A stretch of 64,000 nt of DNA from JAGVSZ01 sp963747775 (GCA_963747775.1 CAVVGT010000004.1:431625-495624); one strand, 5' to 3'. Positions 27,670 through 36,141 are shown, numbered from the stretch's first letter. Notes: generated by a model from the sequence alone, not told the origin. Numbers and translations: made by a program.

Positions 27670-27993
27670 ATGAACGTCACGTTTGAGCAGAGGCGCCTAT
27701 ATGTTGCACCGCGAAAGAGCGTCCTGTTCTTCGCGCTGGTCGGCGAGCGACGTCTGCGCTGCTACGTTAAGCACGCGGCCCTCCTCGAACCCCAGAGCGT
27801 TCCGCGCGACGAGGCGGAAGCGTACAAGCACTACCTGTCCGCCTACGATCGAAACAGGGATCTGATCCAGGCCGCGGCGAGGCGCCTGATAGAAACCAAC
27901 CTCCTGGAGCCCGATGGCGCGGTGATCGTGTCGAGTGTCGCGGTCGCACCAGAGGACGCGACGACGCTCGCACCAGCCGATCTGCCTGGATGA
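27670..27993 (+). CDS. Hypothetical protein, DUF1488-like
   Basis: 107-residue protein beginning MNVTFEQRRLYVAPRKSVLF with GGGAGGGG upstream. The order of a beta strand with RRLRCYVKHAALLEPQS, a helix with AYKHYLSAYDRNRDLIQAAA and a final strand VIVSSVAVAP resembles DUF1488 proteins (small, often paired with other orphan genes). The match is by pattern only. Confidence 0.5.
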   Translation: MNVTFEQRRLYVAPRKSVLFFALVGERRLRCYVKHAALLEPQSVPRDEAEAYKHYLSAYDRNRDLIQAAARRLIETNLLEPDGAVIVSSVAVAPEDATTLAPADLPG

Positions 27994-28150
27994 CCGTCGG
28001 GTTGCTGCGAGCTGAAGCTCGAGCAGGTCAGCAATCTGATTAGGGTGCTTACCAGCGGCGGACCCGGAAACGGCAAAGCGGTCGGGCAGACCAAGTGGCA
28101 ACGGTGCTTCGGTTGCTGGACCGCCGCGCTTCGAAGCCGCGAGCTCGAAA

Positions 28151-28537
28151 CTAGCGAACCGGTGCGCTCCCCGGTCCGCCCGCGACGCGGCGATCCATGC
28201 GCCGGAGGCGATCGGCCATCACTTTCATCACCTCGGTGGCGAAGTACGGAGTTCCTCTGATTAGAGTGTGGAACTGCTCTTTGTTCAGGGGCGCCAGCCG
28301 GCAGTCCGTGGTCGCAACGACCGTGGCGGCGCGCGGGGCGGAATCAATCAACGCCAATTCCCCTAGTAGCGCGCCCGAGCCCGCTTCCTCGATTACCTCA
28401 CTACCGACTACGATGTTGACCGTCCCGGTGATGAGGACATACATCAAATCACCAGGTTCGCCCTCACGAAAAAGCGCCTGCCCGACGCCGAGAGTGATGA
28501 CCTCGGTCTTTTCGGTAAATAGGTCGTCTGGGTTCAT
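28151..28537 (-). CDS. Stand-alone cyclic-nucleotide-binding domain protein
   Basis: 128-residue protein consisting of one cNMP-binding beta-barrel: LFREGEPGDLMYVLITGTVN, then GALLGELALIDSAPRAATVV (phosphate-binding cassette with E and R), followed by a helix with FATEVMKVMADRLRRMDRR. No HTH or other output domain is present. Could be a free sensor or effector subunit. Start ATG 28,537 fits the family's N-terminus. Confidence 0.75.
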   Translation of the reverse strand: MNPDDLFTEKTEVITLGVGQALFREGEPGDLMYVLITGTVNIVVGSEVIEEAGSGALLGELALIDSAPRAATVVATTDCRLAPLNKEQFHTLIRGTPYFATEVMKVMADRLRRMDRRVAGGPGSAPVR

Positions 28538-29115
28538 GCCCGGAGGATAAGCGACTCGACTTCAGACGCGCAATTCGAATGCCACGGCATGGGGCAAATG
28601 CCACTCGCCCAACCCGTCCACAACGGCATCCGGAATGGCCACCCGCGCGGGAATATCGTCACCTGCCGGTATTGCACGCACTAAAGGCGCGACCCATCGG
28701 GCGCGCCAGCTGAGCGGCGGCGTTCAGCAGTCCCACTCTGGGTAGCCCTGGCCCATGGCGCAAAGCTATGGCCCTCAGGGGCTTGCCACGCGAGCCCGTG
28801 CGGTCGTCTGGCTGCTTGCCACAAGGTGTCGTTCCACCCGACCATACGACAGTGTTGTACTTAGAACAGGAGCTTTGATGGTGCCGGAAGATGTGTCAAC
28901 TCCCGCGCCGTTGGCGGCTCTCCGAGTAGACGCCCGTCGAATCCGCCGCTCCATCCGCCGCGGAATCCGCCGATCGCCCTCTCGGCCGTGCGTGCCACGG
29001 CTTGAGGTTGCGCCGTATGCCTTGTCTCTCTACAGACAATTGGCAATTGCAGCGTCCGTAGGGCCGTTCGATTCAAAGTGAGATTGCTTGGTCTCTTGCG
29101 CGAGGAGATTATGGA
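28538..29115. other. 578-bp region without a supported gene
   Basis: Contains only short frames. Around 28,938-28,985 a stretch with tandem AATCCGCCG-type units resembles sequence at 24,803-24,840 (shared TCGAATCCGCCGC), possibly degenerate relics. No RNA gene recognised. Confidence 0.35.
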
Positions 29116-29478
29116 ATGGCACTTCTTGACGAAGTCTCGTCCGGGTATGTTGCACTCGCAGTCCTATGGTCCTTTTACCAGGGCGTTCGCGGCATCATTG
29201 AGACGCGCCTTAATAACCAAGACAAGAAATGGAGTTGGTGGTGGAAGGTTCTTGTGTTGGACATTCACGACTTTGCCTTTCGCTTTATTTGCACCGCTGC
29301 GGGGTTCGTCGCCCTGTACGTTTGTTACAGCGTCGCCTTGGCAATTGACCTAGAGGGTGAAATCTCGATCGGTGACGCAATGCTTCTTATCTCGTCATTC
29401 ATTATTGCGGTCATTGGTATCGGAGGGCAGCTACATTATGTCGTCCTCCTTGGGAAGGCGCCTTCGTCAAGACTCTGA
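29116..29478 (+). CDS. Hypothetical membrane protein
   Basis: 120-residue protein with three likely membrane segments: residues 9-25 (YVALAVLWSFYQGVRG), 55-75 (FICTAAGFVALYVCYSVALA) and 88-110 (AMLLISSFIIAVIGIGGQLH). The basic, Trp-rich loop (NQDKKWSWWWK) lies between the first two. AT-richer than the surrounding core genome, suggesting acquisition. No family recognised. Confidence 0.6.
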   Translation: MALLDEVSSGYVALAVLWSFYQGVRGIIETRLNNQDKKWSWWWKVLVLDIHDFAFRFICTAAGFVALYVCYSVALAIDLEGEISIGDAMLLISSFIIAVIGIGGQLHYVVLLGKAPSSRL

Positions 29479-29804
29479 TGCGTGGTCACCTCGGACTTGC
29501 TCGGCATCGGCCGGATGGTGCCCGTGCCTACCTCAAGATGCACTTTGTTCTCCTGTTTTCAATATCTGTCGCGGCACCGACAGGCAGCGCCCGCTCTCCG
29601 GCAAGTGTTTTCCGGCAGGTGCGCCGATCGCGGGTGCTCCCTGCCATCTACCGTGACGTATTTCCGCTTATTCGGCGCAGTACCCCACAGCTTTGTGACC
29701 GCGTTCACACGTGTGACACCGCCTGACAATCTGGCCTGGAAGCTGCTATGACAAGAGCATAGCCGCAGCGGCTGGACGGCACTACTGACAGGGGGAACAA
29801 GAGC
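29479..29804. other. 326-bp region without a supported gene
   Basis: Only overlapping Ser/Arg-rich frames without ribosome sites. Ends with the AGGGGGAACA motif that may serve the next ORF. Confidence 0.35.
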
Positions 29805-30047
29805 GTGAATGCGATGAGAGCACTCTTACGGATCGGGCCAGACCCCGACGAACAGGCATCCGCGGTAGAGCTACTGAAGCGTACGCCGCTCGAACTGCTC
29901 GAGGAAAAAGTGAGGGAGCTCAAGGAGCTCCGCCCCGCCGATGAAGTGCGCAAGGCGATGGTCGAGCGTATTGCCCGCGCGCCGCTCGGGGATTTCGAAA
30001 CTCTGAAGCACATCTATCTGAAGCATTGTGGGGGCACTCCGAAGTAG
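29805..30047 (+). CDS. Hypothetical 80-residue helical protein
   Basis: GTG-started ORF giving MNAMRALLRIGPDPDEQASA; an internal ATG at 29,814 is an alternative start. The middle is a charged amphipathic helix (LLEEKVRELKELRPADEVRK) and the end is LKHIYLKHCGGTPK. Nothing recognised. Charge periodicity suggests a real coiled-coil-type protein. Confidence 0.4.
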   Translation: MNAMRALLRIGPDPDEQASAVELLKRTPLELLEEKVRELKELRPADEVRKAMVERIARAPLGDFETLKHIYLKHCGGTPK

Positions 30048-30224
30048 CGCATGGTGCCTTCGCAACTGCGCAGGCGTTTGTGCAGCCGAGTTCAGTACTT
30101 CGGTAGAAGCTCTCGCCTAGCGGGCTATTGGCAGTCTGGGCAAGACTTGGCGCGCAAAGGTCGCGGCACACAGTCGGGGCGCGGCTCGTTCGCGAGTGCC
30201 GGCTATAGGTAGGAGGTAGTGGCC

Positions 30225-30554
30225 ATGAAGTCAATTCTCGAGCTGGAAGTTGCCCGTGACATCGAGCGTCAGCTTGTAGCACTACTCGCCCGCTTGCCTA
30301 GGCTCAGCGAGCTGCCGATTGCACCGCTGCGCGGGGTGGACGACCTTGTCCGCCTCGAGCTTGCGCTGAAGAATTTCGCGCAGATCCACCGGTCCAAACG
30401 AAGCAAGCTGATGATCAGCGCGGTGCGGATTCTGCTCGAAGGTGCGCGGACCCGCCTACGAGAAGTGGTCGCAGTCAAAGCGGAGGAATCGCGCGCCCAC
30501 CAGGTTCCGTTCCGAGACACGCAGCCGGCGGCATTTCACCCGCGATTCAATTGA
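30225..30554 (+). CDS. Hypothetical 109-residue helical protein
   Basis: Starts MKSILELEVARDIERQLVAL with AGGAGG 8 nt before the ATG at 30,225, the better start over the GTG two codons upstream. Mostly helical and basic, with a C-terminal arginine/glutamate patch. No domain recognised. Transcribed in the same direction as the preceding ORF with a 170-bp gap. Confidence 0.5.
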   Translation: MKSILELEVARDIERQLVALLARLPRLSELPIAPLRGVDDLVRLELALKNFAQIHRSKRSKLMISAVRILLEGARTRLREVVAVKAEESRAHQVPFRDTQPAAFHPRFN

Positions 30555-30609
30555 GTTGACTGGGGGAATTGGCAGACGTTCATTCGTGAAAGGCTGCGTG
30601 CGGGGAATT

Positions 30610-30645
30610 GCTCCCACCACCCGCACGGGAACACGACCACTAGCC
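30610..30645. repeat. 36-bp dispersed repeat, copy 1
   Basis: Copy 1 of a sequence beginning GCTCCCACCACC and ending GACCACTAGCC; copy 2 is at 34,976-35,011 and differs at two positions. The copies flank the IS3/IS110 region at a distance of 4.3 kb in direct orientation. Confidence 0.6.
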
Positions 30646-30857
30646 TGTGCAACTCGCACCAGAGGTGCCAGCCTTCAGTCCCATTCCTTCGGGCGCCTCT
30701 GCGCCATCCGATAACTGGATCTGGGTTCCTTTCGGGGAGCACTGCAGAACCTCGTCCTGGACGGCGACACCACGCGCCTCGTCCGTCAGTCGCTTCACTC
30801 CTCACCGGCGGCTGAAGGCGAGCTCGCTTCTTCCAGCGCACCGCCGATCGGTCTACG

Positions 30858-31241
30858 TCATTTCAGCACTACGACATAGAGCACGATATCGCTTTTTCCA
30901 ATGTTCTTGGTCGTATACGCTCCCGAGGGCGCAACGATTGTCACGTCACCGGTCTTCCATTCTATCTTCTCGGTCTTGCCGTCGGGATAGGTGCGTTGTT
31001 GCGTCCCGCCCTGCAACGCACGAGCGACGCGAAAATTCGAGCTCGGGACGCTCGCGTTCTCGTCGCCGGGCTTGAATCGGATCTCGAAGGCCCGCGCCTT
31101 GTCGTTTTCGGCCAGCACCGTCATGGTCGCCTTGCCTTTTTCCGCTTTTGCCTTGTCTTGCGCCGCTGCCGGATTCACACCTGCTCCCAGCATGAAGACA
31201 GGAACAAGGAGACTCGCAAACAGACGAATGAGATGTTTCAT
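30858..31241 (-). CDS. Exported cupin-like protein
   Basis: 127-residue protein with a signal peptide (MKHLIRLFASLLVPVFMLGA, cleavage near AAAQ, residues about 1-27). The mature part KATMTVLAENDKARAFEIRF, then KPGDENASVP, RTYPDGKTEKIEWKTGDVTI and KSDIVLYVVVLK has the strand spacing of periplasmic cupin-type domains that read out modified or degraded aromatic signals. AGGAGGT precedes the ATG at 31,241. Function unknown. Confidence 0.65.
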   Translation of the reverse strand: MKHLIRLFASLLVPVFMLGAGVNPAAAQDKAKAEKGKATMTVLAENDKARAFEIRFKPGDENASVPSSNFRVARALQGGTQQRTYPDGKTEKIEWKTGDVTIVAPSGAYTTKNIGKSDIVLYVVVLK

Positions 31242-31595
31242 GATCACCTCCTATCTTGGGCAGACCGCGGACAGAGTTCGATTTGCCTTACCCTCCTGAT
31301 GGTGTTTACGTTGCACCTACTTAATGCGTCTCCATTCCTGGAGGGAGATGAACGGTCCTTACGGAGACAGAAGCCCGGTGGACCGGACGATTTTCAATTC
31401 GCTCATCTTGATGGTGACAGCAGCCCTTACATCGGTTCCCTCGAAATCACCAACATGAATATTCAATACCTTAGCCCGCTAGGCGTATTGACTAGGATTA
31501 AGAGACGAGAGGTGGCCCCAGAAATCTGGGCAGCGGGATAAGTGGACAATCTGCTCCTGAGAACGGGCTGGTGGCCCGAGAAAGCGGAGCAAAGA

Positions 31596-31851
31596 GTGAG
31601 CAGAAGGTCCCGACGTAACCACACCCCGACGTTCAAGGCGCGAGTCGCGCTGGCCGCTGTACGCGGCGACAAGACGCTGGCAGAGCTCGCCAAGCAGTTC
31701 GACCTCCACCCCAACCAGATCACCGACTGGAAGAACCAGCTGCTCGAGCGCGCGGCCGGCGTCTTCGGCGAGACGCCGGCAAAGGGCAGCCACCGGTCGA
31801 CCTCAAGGTGCTGCATGCCAAGATCGGCGAGCTCGCGCTGGAGAACGATTC
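31596..31851 (+). pseudogene. IS3 transposase orfA, 5' part, broken by IS110 insertion
   Basis: HTH-containing OrfA beginning SRRSRRNHTPTFKARVALAA and continuing VRGDKTLAELAKQFDLHPNQ and ITDWKNQLLERAAGVFG. The typical C-terminal leucine-rich ELALEND is reached before the insertion point at GAGAACGATT, and the remainder (LEGALIKAG) lies beyond the IS110 element near 33,441. Part of the ORF is also frameshifted near 31,790. Confidence 0.8.
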
Positions 31852-33211
31852 CTAAGAAACGCCCTCCGCCGGTGCCGGTTGTAAGCAGAAGCCGAATTCC
31901 GCCGCTCGACGATGCAGCTGCTTGAGGACTCGCTCTCGGTACTGTCGTTCATAGTGATCGGCGCCGGGATCGACGTAGTTCATCCCGAAGCGCATGGCGT
32001 TGTAGAAGAGTACGGCGATCTTGCGCGCCGTCGCGGTGACCGCCTTGGCCTTGCCGATGCGCGCGGCCAGACGACGGTAGAACGCCCCCAGGGCCGTGTT
32101 CGTTCGCCCGACGGTGACAGCTGCGAGCCGAAGGTATGCGGCGACGACGGTTGGTGGTCTTGCGAGTGTGAGAGGACAGCACCTTGCCGCCGCTGACCTT
32201 GCTGCCGGGCGACAGGGTCAACCAGGAGCTGAAGTGCTTGGCGGTAGGCCATCTGCTGAGGTCGGTGCCGCACTCGGCGACGAGACGAAGCGCCGAGATA
32301 CGGTCCGATGCCGTGGATCCGGGTCAGATCGAGGCCGGTCAGGCTGGTACATGACGGCGCGAACGTCGAAGTTCAGCGCGTTCGGCTGCTGGGCTCGCCG
32401 ACGCGACTTCTCCAGCGGCTCCTCGGGCGCGGTCTTGTTCGCGGTCAGCGCCGCCAGGGTGCGCTCGATCTGCGCGTCGCATTCGTCGACGCGCGCCTGA
32501 TAGAAGTCGTACAACGCCAGCGCCTGTTGCAACGCGAAGACATGTTCGGGCTGGTAGTTCCCAACCAGGGCTGCACGAATCGTCTCGGCGCTCGACTTGC
32601 AGTTGCGATCGCGCATCTTCGCCAGTACGACCGGATCGCGCTCCCCGCCGACGATGGCGCGGATGATCCGCATGCCGGTGGCGCCGGTGATGTCGGTGAC
32701 GACGTGGTGCAGCTGCAGGTTCATGAAGGTCAGCGCCTTCTGCATGTGCTGGATGTGCGCAGCCGCGTAGTCCAGATGGCGCTCTCGGAGTCGTAGATAG
32801 GCGCGCAGCGCAGCGATGTCGCGACCGGGTCGGAAGCTCGGGCGCAACAGTCCGCAGGCGTGTAGCCGCTGCAGCCACTGCGCATCGTTGACGTCGCTCT
32901 TGCGTCCGGGAACCGCTCGCGACTCGCGCGCGTTGGCGACGATCACCTCAATTCCCCGGTCCTCGAGAATCTCGTAGACCGGGAATCCAGTACACGCCGG
33001 TAGACTCCATCGCCACGGTCTTGATACCCAGCGACACCAGCCAGTCGGCCATGCGTTGTAGGTCCCCCGTGAAGGCCTGGAAGGTCTGCACAGGCTCATC
33101 GCACAGATCCGGCGATACCGCGGCGACGTGGAATCGCGAACCGATGTCGATGCCAGCGCCTTACCGTTGATGATCGGCAAGCCCGCACGGCTTGTCGTGA
33201 TGTCTGGACAT
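31852..33211 (-). pseudogene. IS110-type DEDD recombinase, frameshifted
   Basis: RuvC-like DEDD plus Tnp20 serine recombinase of IS110 elements, about 450 codons if restored. In one frame the catalytic start reads GIDIGSRFHVAAVSPDL and AMESTGVYW. Another frame continues EILEDRGIEVIVANARESRA, VPGRKSDVNDAQWLQRLHAC and NYQPEHVFALQQALALYDFY. The C-terminal part (LSPGSKVSGGKVLSSHTRKT) is in a third frame. Start ATG 33,211 has GGAGGTGATC before it. The stop TAG at 31,852 coincides with the element end. At least three indels; sequencing error is possible because the rest is conserved. Confidence 0.85.
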
Positions 33212-33440
33212 GATCACCTCCTGATGAGATGGGTACGCCGGACGGGGACTCGGATCGATCACATTCCTAAACGGGGTCACGCGCAGGTGCCACCACAGTC
33301 GGGTCCGCAGCTTCCCCTGGGCCAGGTTTTTTGACGGGGACTTGCCCTCCAAAAACAAAACGGCCACTGTCCAGGCGCGAGCCCAGTGTAGCCGGGCGTT
33401 TCTATCCATGGGGCCGCGGATTCCCGCGAAGGGGGTTTTT
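33212..33440 (-). ncRNA. Candidate IS110 bridge-RNA region
   Basis: The 229-bp non-coding end of the IS110 element, upstream of the recombinase gene, is where IS110-group elements encode the bridge RNA that pairs with target and donor DNA. It is GC-rich with several short inverted stretches (for example CCGCGGATTCCCGCG). The RNA itself was not folded; the call rests on position and length. Confidence 0.4.
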
Positions 33441-33483
33441 TAGAAGGCGCGCTCATCAAGGCGGGCATGCTGAGCGCAAAGCG

Positions 33484-34012
33484 ATGATCGACCGCAACCA
33501 TCGAACTCCCGATCGCTCGTCAGGCTGAGCTCCTGGAGGTGAGCCGCGCCTCGGTGTACTACCTGCCGCGGCCGGCGTCGGAATCCGACCTTGCGCTCAT
33601 GCGTCGCATCGACGCACTGCACCTGGAGCATCCGTTCATGGGCGCGCGGATGCTGCGCGACTCGTTGCGTCGGGAAGGCTTCGTCGTCGGACGCAAGCAC
33701 GTCAGAACGCTGATGACGCGCATGGGCGTGGAGCCGCTGTATCGGTGTCCCAGGACCACGCGCAAGCATCCCGGGCATCAGGTCTACCCGTATCTCTTGC
33801 GCGGCTTGACGATCGAGCGCTCGAACCAGGTCTGGGCGATGGACATCACCTACATTCCGATGGCGCGCGGGTTCGTCTACCTCGCCGCGGTCGTCGACTG
33901 GGCTTCGCGCCGGGTACTCGCCCACCGCGTGTCGATCTCGATGGACACCGAGTTCTGCCGCGAGGCGCTGGAGGAGGCACTCGCGCGTTACGGCTGTCCC
34001 GCGCACATCCAA
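33484..34012 (+). pseudogene. IS3 transposase orfB, truncated
   Basis: Integrase-core OrfB starting MIDRNHELPIARQAEL (after one indel near 33,505), then VSRASVYYLPRPASESDLAL, HPFMGARMLRDSLRREGFVV and QVWAMDITYIPMARGFVYLA carrying the first catalytic Asp. It ends after YGCPAHIQKQAWPQRG, so the second Asp and the Glu are missing. The 3' half and right IS end have been lost; a cytochrome c remnant follows in the opposite orientation. Confidence 0.85.
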
Positions 34013-34067
34013 AAGCAAGCCTGGCCGCAGCGGGGATCTGGACGACGCTCGCGATGAGCAGGCTTCG

Positions 34068-34507
34068 TCACTTCGCCTGCAGCCGATACACGTAGTCGAC
34101 CAGCGCAGCGATCCGAGTGCGGACGAAGACGTCGGGGTCGTACGGAACATCCATGTAATAGCCGCCAGCCTCCGCCAGATACCGCGTACCCCAGATCGGC
34201 ATGTCAAGCGGGCCATGGGCCCCAACCCGCCTGCCTGCCGTCGATCACCCCGTAGACGCGCTGATAGGGAAACACCCCGTTGTTAGCCTTCGCGAGTGTG
34301 GTCAGATCCGACGGGCTCTTGATCTGGAACGGTTTATAAGGACCGTCACCCTTTCCATTGAGTCCATGGCAGACCGCGCAACTTGACTTGTACTCACGCG
34401 CTTCAATAATGATCTGGGTCCGGGATTCCCGACCCAGATCAACTTGCTGATACCGCTCGCACCATAGGTGTCGTCTTTCTCGGGGGGATTACGGGAGTTA
34501 TACATAC
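34068..34507 (-). pseudogene. Cytochrome c, N-terminus lost or frameshifted
   Basis: Class I c-type cytochrome with heme motif CAVCHGLNGKGDGPYKPFQI (CxxCH) and a C-terminal part GAHGPLDMPIWGTRYLAEAG, then MDVPYDPDVFVRTRIAAL and VDYVYRLQAK. Two frame changes (about 34,213 and 34,420) interrupt it. No signal peptide is found upstream: the next in-frame start would give MYNSRNPPEKDDTYGASG, unlike an exported cytochrome. It is either a decayed gene or one with sequencing indels. It converges on the truncated IS3. Confidence 0.7.
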
Positions 34508-34601
34508 CGGTTCACGAGAATTGACAGACTCCCAACGTTTCGTCGCATACGCTGTCTTAACACGACTTCGCTACCCCACCAGTCATTCAGTCTTACCCAA
34601 A

Positions 34602-34670
34602 GCGGCAGAGTTCAGTGGAGAACGCTGCAACCAATGCAGAGGCGCGGTTCGATCCCGCGCTGCCGCTCCA
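34602..34670 (+). tRNA. tRNA-Gly-like sequence, several bases missing
   Basis: A 7-bp acceptor stem (GCGGCAG with CTGCCGC), unpaired T before encoded CCA (U73 is typical of tRNA-Gly), a D-arm GTTC-AGTGGA-GAAC, a TPsiC arm CGCGG-TTCGATC-CCGCG and an anticodon stem CTGCA/TGCAG. The anticodon loop is only ACCAA and positions 8-9 and part of the D loop are short, so about five bases are missing. Either a pseudo-tRNA or homopolymer deletions in a real one. The CCAA loop remnant is compatible with an NCC glycine anticodon. Confidence 0.5.
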
Positions 34671-34699
34671 ACTAATGCATCCGAGGAGGGATGACCCGC

Positions 34700-34894
34700 A
34701 TGGATGAAGAAGGAACAGCAAGCGCCAAAGCCGGTCGCCGGGACTTCATCAAGAAAGCAGCGTATGTTGCGCCGGCGATTCTGACCTTGGGCGTTGCGCC
34801 GGCGTATGCGAAAGCGGGATCGGAGAAGCCGGGGAAAAAACCGAAGGAAAAACCGAAGGAAAAACCGGAGAAAAAACCGAAGAAAGAAAAGTAA
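34700..34894 (+). CDS. Small twin-arginine-type exported lysine/proline-rich protein
   Basis: 64-residue protein. Residues 1-40 contain AGRRDFIKKAAYVAPAILTL, a Tat-type signal (RRDF with hydrophobic core and an A-x-A cleavage region near PAYAKAG). The mature tail repeats KPKEKPKEKPEKKPKKEK, a highly basic short tail. GAGGAGGG precedes the ATG at 34,700 and an intrinsic terminator closes the gene, so it is probably monocistronic. Similar RRDFxKKAAYVAPAILTL mini-proteins occur in proteobacteria and can precede maturation genes, but none follow here. Function unknown. Confidence 0.65.
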   Translation: MDEEGTASAKAGRRDFIKKAAYVAPAILTLGVAPAYAKAGSEKPGKKPKEKPKEKPEKKPKKEK

Positions 34895-34932
34895 GGGAGA
34901 GAGCCCTACCTTACCTGGAGGATGAGTTGACG

Positions 34933-34956
34933 AGCCCCGCTTCGGCGGGGCTTTTC
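34933..34956 (+). terminator. Intrinsic terminator
   Basis: AGCCCCGC-TTCG-GCGGGGCT followed by TTTC, about 40 bp after the stop of the small twin-arginine protein. Confidence 0.8.
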
Positions 34957-34975
34957 ATTTCCGCCCCCGCCTCCC

Positions 34976-35011
34976 GCTCCCACCACCTGCACGGGAACAC
35001 GACCACCAGCC
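34976..35011. repeat. 36-bp dispersed repeat, copy 2
   Basis: Near-identical (34/36) direct copy of 30,610-30,645, starting directly downstream of the terminator above. Confidence 0.6.
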
Positions 35012-35193
35012 GGCGCCAGCCGCCAGACCCATGCGCCGCGGTCACCTCCAACCGCTCTGTGGTGCGCGAGCGGGTCTCAGGTAGGCAGGATCACGACCAG
35101 AAACACGACGACCTCAAGGAGCGCTGCGACGTGCACAGCTTGCGCGACAGCCTGAAAGATGTCGTTTTGACGACAGCCGAGCGGATTTAGAGA

Positions 35194-35490
35194 TCACCCC
35201 CCTGATGGCACAGAGCCCGCTTCGGAGTTTTGCGGCGCGGCACACACCTGGACGTTCTGCACCGGCGCCCCGGCTGCAACCATTACTTGCGCGATGGCTA
35301 CATCGAGTACTTTTTGCCAGGTCGGGCCAGTGGCTGAGACGACTGATATGCCCGACCGGAAGAGGTCGAGACGAGGTCCCGAGGGGACGAGGTGGACGTA
35401 GGCGCGATAGGAAGAGGCGCCGAGATCCCAGATTGCACCTCTAATCAGGTAGGTGCCCGCGTCACCTGTGAGCGTCACGATCAGACCCAT
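35194..35490 (-). CDS. Hypothetical 98-residue protein
   Basis: Starts MGLIVTLTGDAGTYLIRGAI at 35,490 with GGAGAC upstream; an earlier in-frame ATG (35,583) would add a Cys-rich N-terminus but has no ribosome site. The C-terminal half has VQNVQVCAAPQNSEAGSVPSG. Beta-rich composition. Not recognised. Confidence 0.4.
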   Translation of the reverse strand: MGLIVTLTGDAGTYLIRGAIWDLGASSYRAYVHLVPSGPRLDLFRSGISVVSATGPTWQKVLDVAIAQVMVAAGAPVQNVQVCAAPQNSEAGSVPSGG

Positions 35491-35872
35491 AGCCGAGTCT
35501 CCTGGATACGCACCGCCCCGGCCTAGCGCTGCCTCCGCCGGATAGATGGAGGGACAGCAATCGCTATGCCCGCATTCGCGCACTCGCCCGGAAACCGAGG
35601 CTTATGCCGACGTCATACTATGACGCCAGCATAGCGGTGGCGGCGGAAATGTCAACTGTCGTTCCGAAACGGAAAAAGGCCGCACACGGAGCGGGGGCCT
35701 TTACACACCCCGAAAGGATTTATCTCGAACCTTGCTATTTTTCTCCTCCGCTCTGCAGAGCACTACATCCAGTGGTTCGGTGTTGTTGTGCCACTAAATA
35801 TAGACAAACAGAGAACCGTTGACAACAATTTTCCAATGTTGCATCGCGCCAACGAGAGGCATCGTTTAGGCT
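35491..35872. other. 382-bp AT-richer region without a supported gene
   Basis: Contains a hairpin AAAGGCC...GGCCTTT (35,675-35,702) that could be a terminator. An ORF of 71 codons follows at 35,873-36,088 (GTG start, MARDAQNPAPVAIAGYKVAL), which lacks a convincing ribosome site and is left unannotated. Confidence 0.35.
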
Positions 35873-36141
35873 GTGGCTAGGGATGCACAGAATCCCGCTC
35901 CGGTCGCTATCGCGGGCTACAAAGTGGCGCTGCGCGAGTACGAGGAACTCGTCTCGATCGGCGAGTACCGGCTCGCGGTCCTCATCGCCGAGGCCCGGCC
36001 CGCACCCCTCGTCGTACCAGGCAAAAAAAGCGGCGCTTTCCGAACGGACAGCGCCTGCCGCGCAGCGGGGGTGAATGTCGGGGCGTAGTAGCATCTACAT
36101 CATCAGCTTAAGGGGAAGGTGCTCTACGGGTTCTCAAACGA

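Larger units (their letters stand above)
31852..33440 (-). mobile_element. IS110-family insertion sequence nested inside IS3
   Basis: About 1.6-kb element with one recombinase gene on the minus strand and a 229-bp non-coding end upstream of it. The left boundary is inside the IS3 orfA sequence at GAGAACGATT and the right boundary at TTTTTTAGAAGG. Joining the flanks restores an uninterrupted IS3 reading (END then FLEGAL), with TT as a likely core dinucleotide. No terminal inverted repeats are expected for this family. Confidence 0.8.
31508..34012 (+). mobile_element. IS3-family element, interrupted and 3'-truncated
   Basis: An IS3-type element (orfA then orfB, IS407/ISBcep-like wording) whose orfA ends abruptly at about 31,851 and resumes in frame-compatible fashion at about 33,441, where LEGALIKAGMLSAKR continues the orfA C-terminus. 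Everything between is an IS110-family element. OrfB starts after 33,484 and stops matching at about 34,012, before the second catalytic Asp and final Glu, so the element cannot transpose. The left-end inverted repeat was not identified with confidence. Confidence 0.8.

Noticed and set aside
24800..28990. Possible repeat family shared by 24,803-24,840 and 28,938-28,985 (TCGAATCCGCCGC and CCGCCG-type units)
   Set aside because: Only a 13-bp exact match plus low-complexity CCGCCG units; not enough to call a real repeat.
31508..31540. Terminal inverted repeat for the IS3 left end
   Set aside because: The right end is lost, so no matching repeat can be found; the exact left end is therefore only approximate.
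33161..33409. ORF across the IS110 non-coding end (starting MDRNARLHWARAWTV)
   Set aside because: Lies upstream of the true recombinase start with its own ribosome site; better explained as RNA-coding end of the element.
35873..36088. 71-codon ORF with GTG start (MARDAQNPAPVAIAGYKVAL)
   Set aside because: No ribosome site, unusual composition and overlap with a region of hairpins; left as unannotated.
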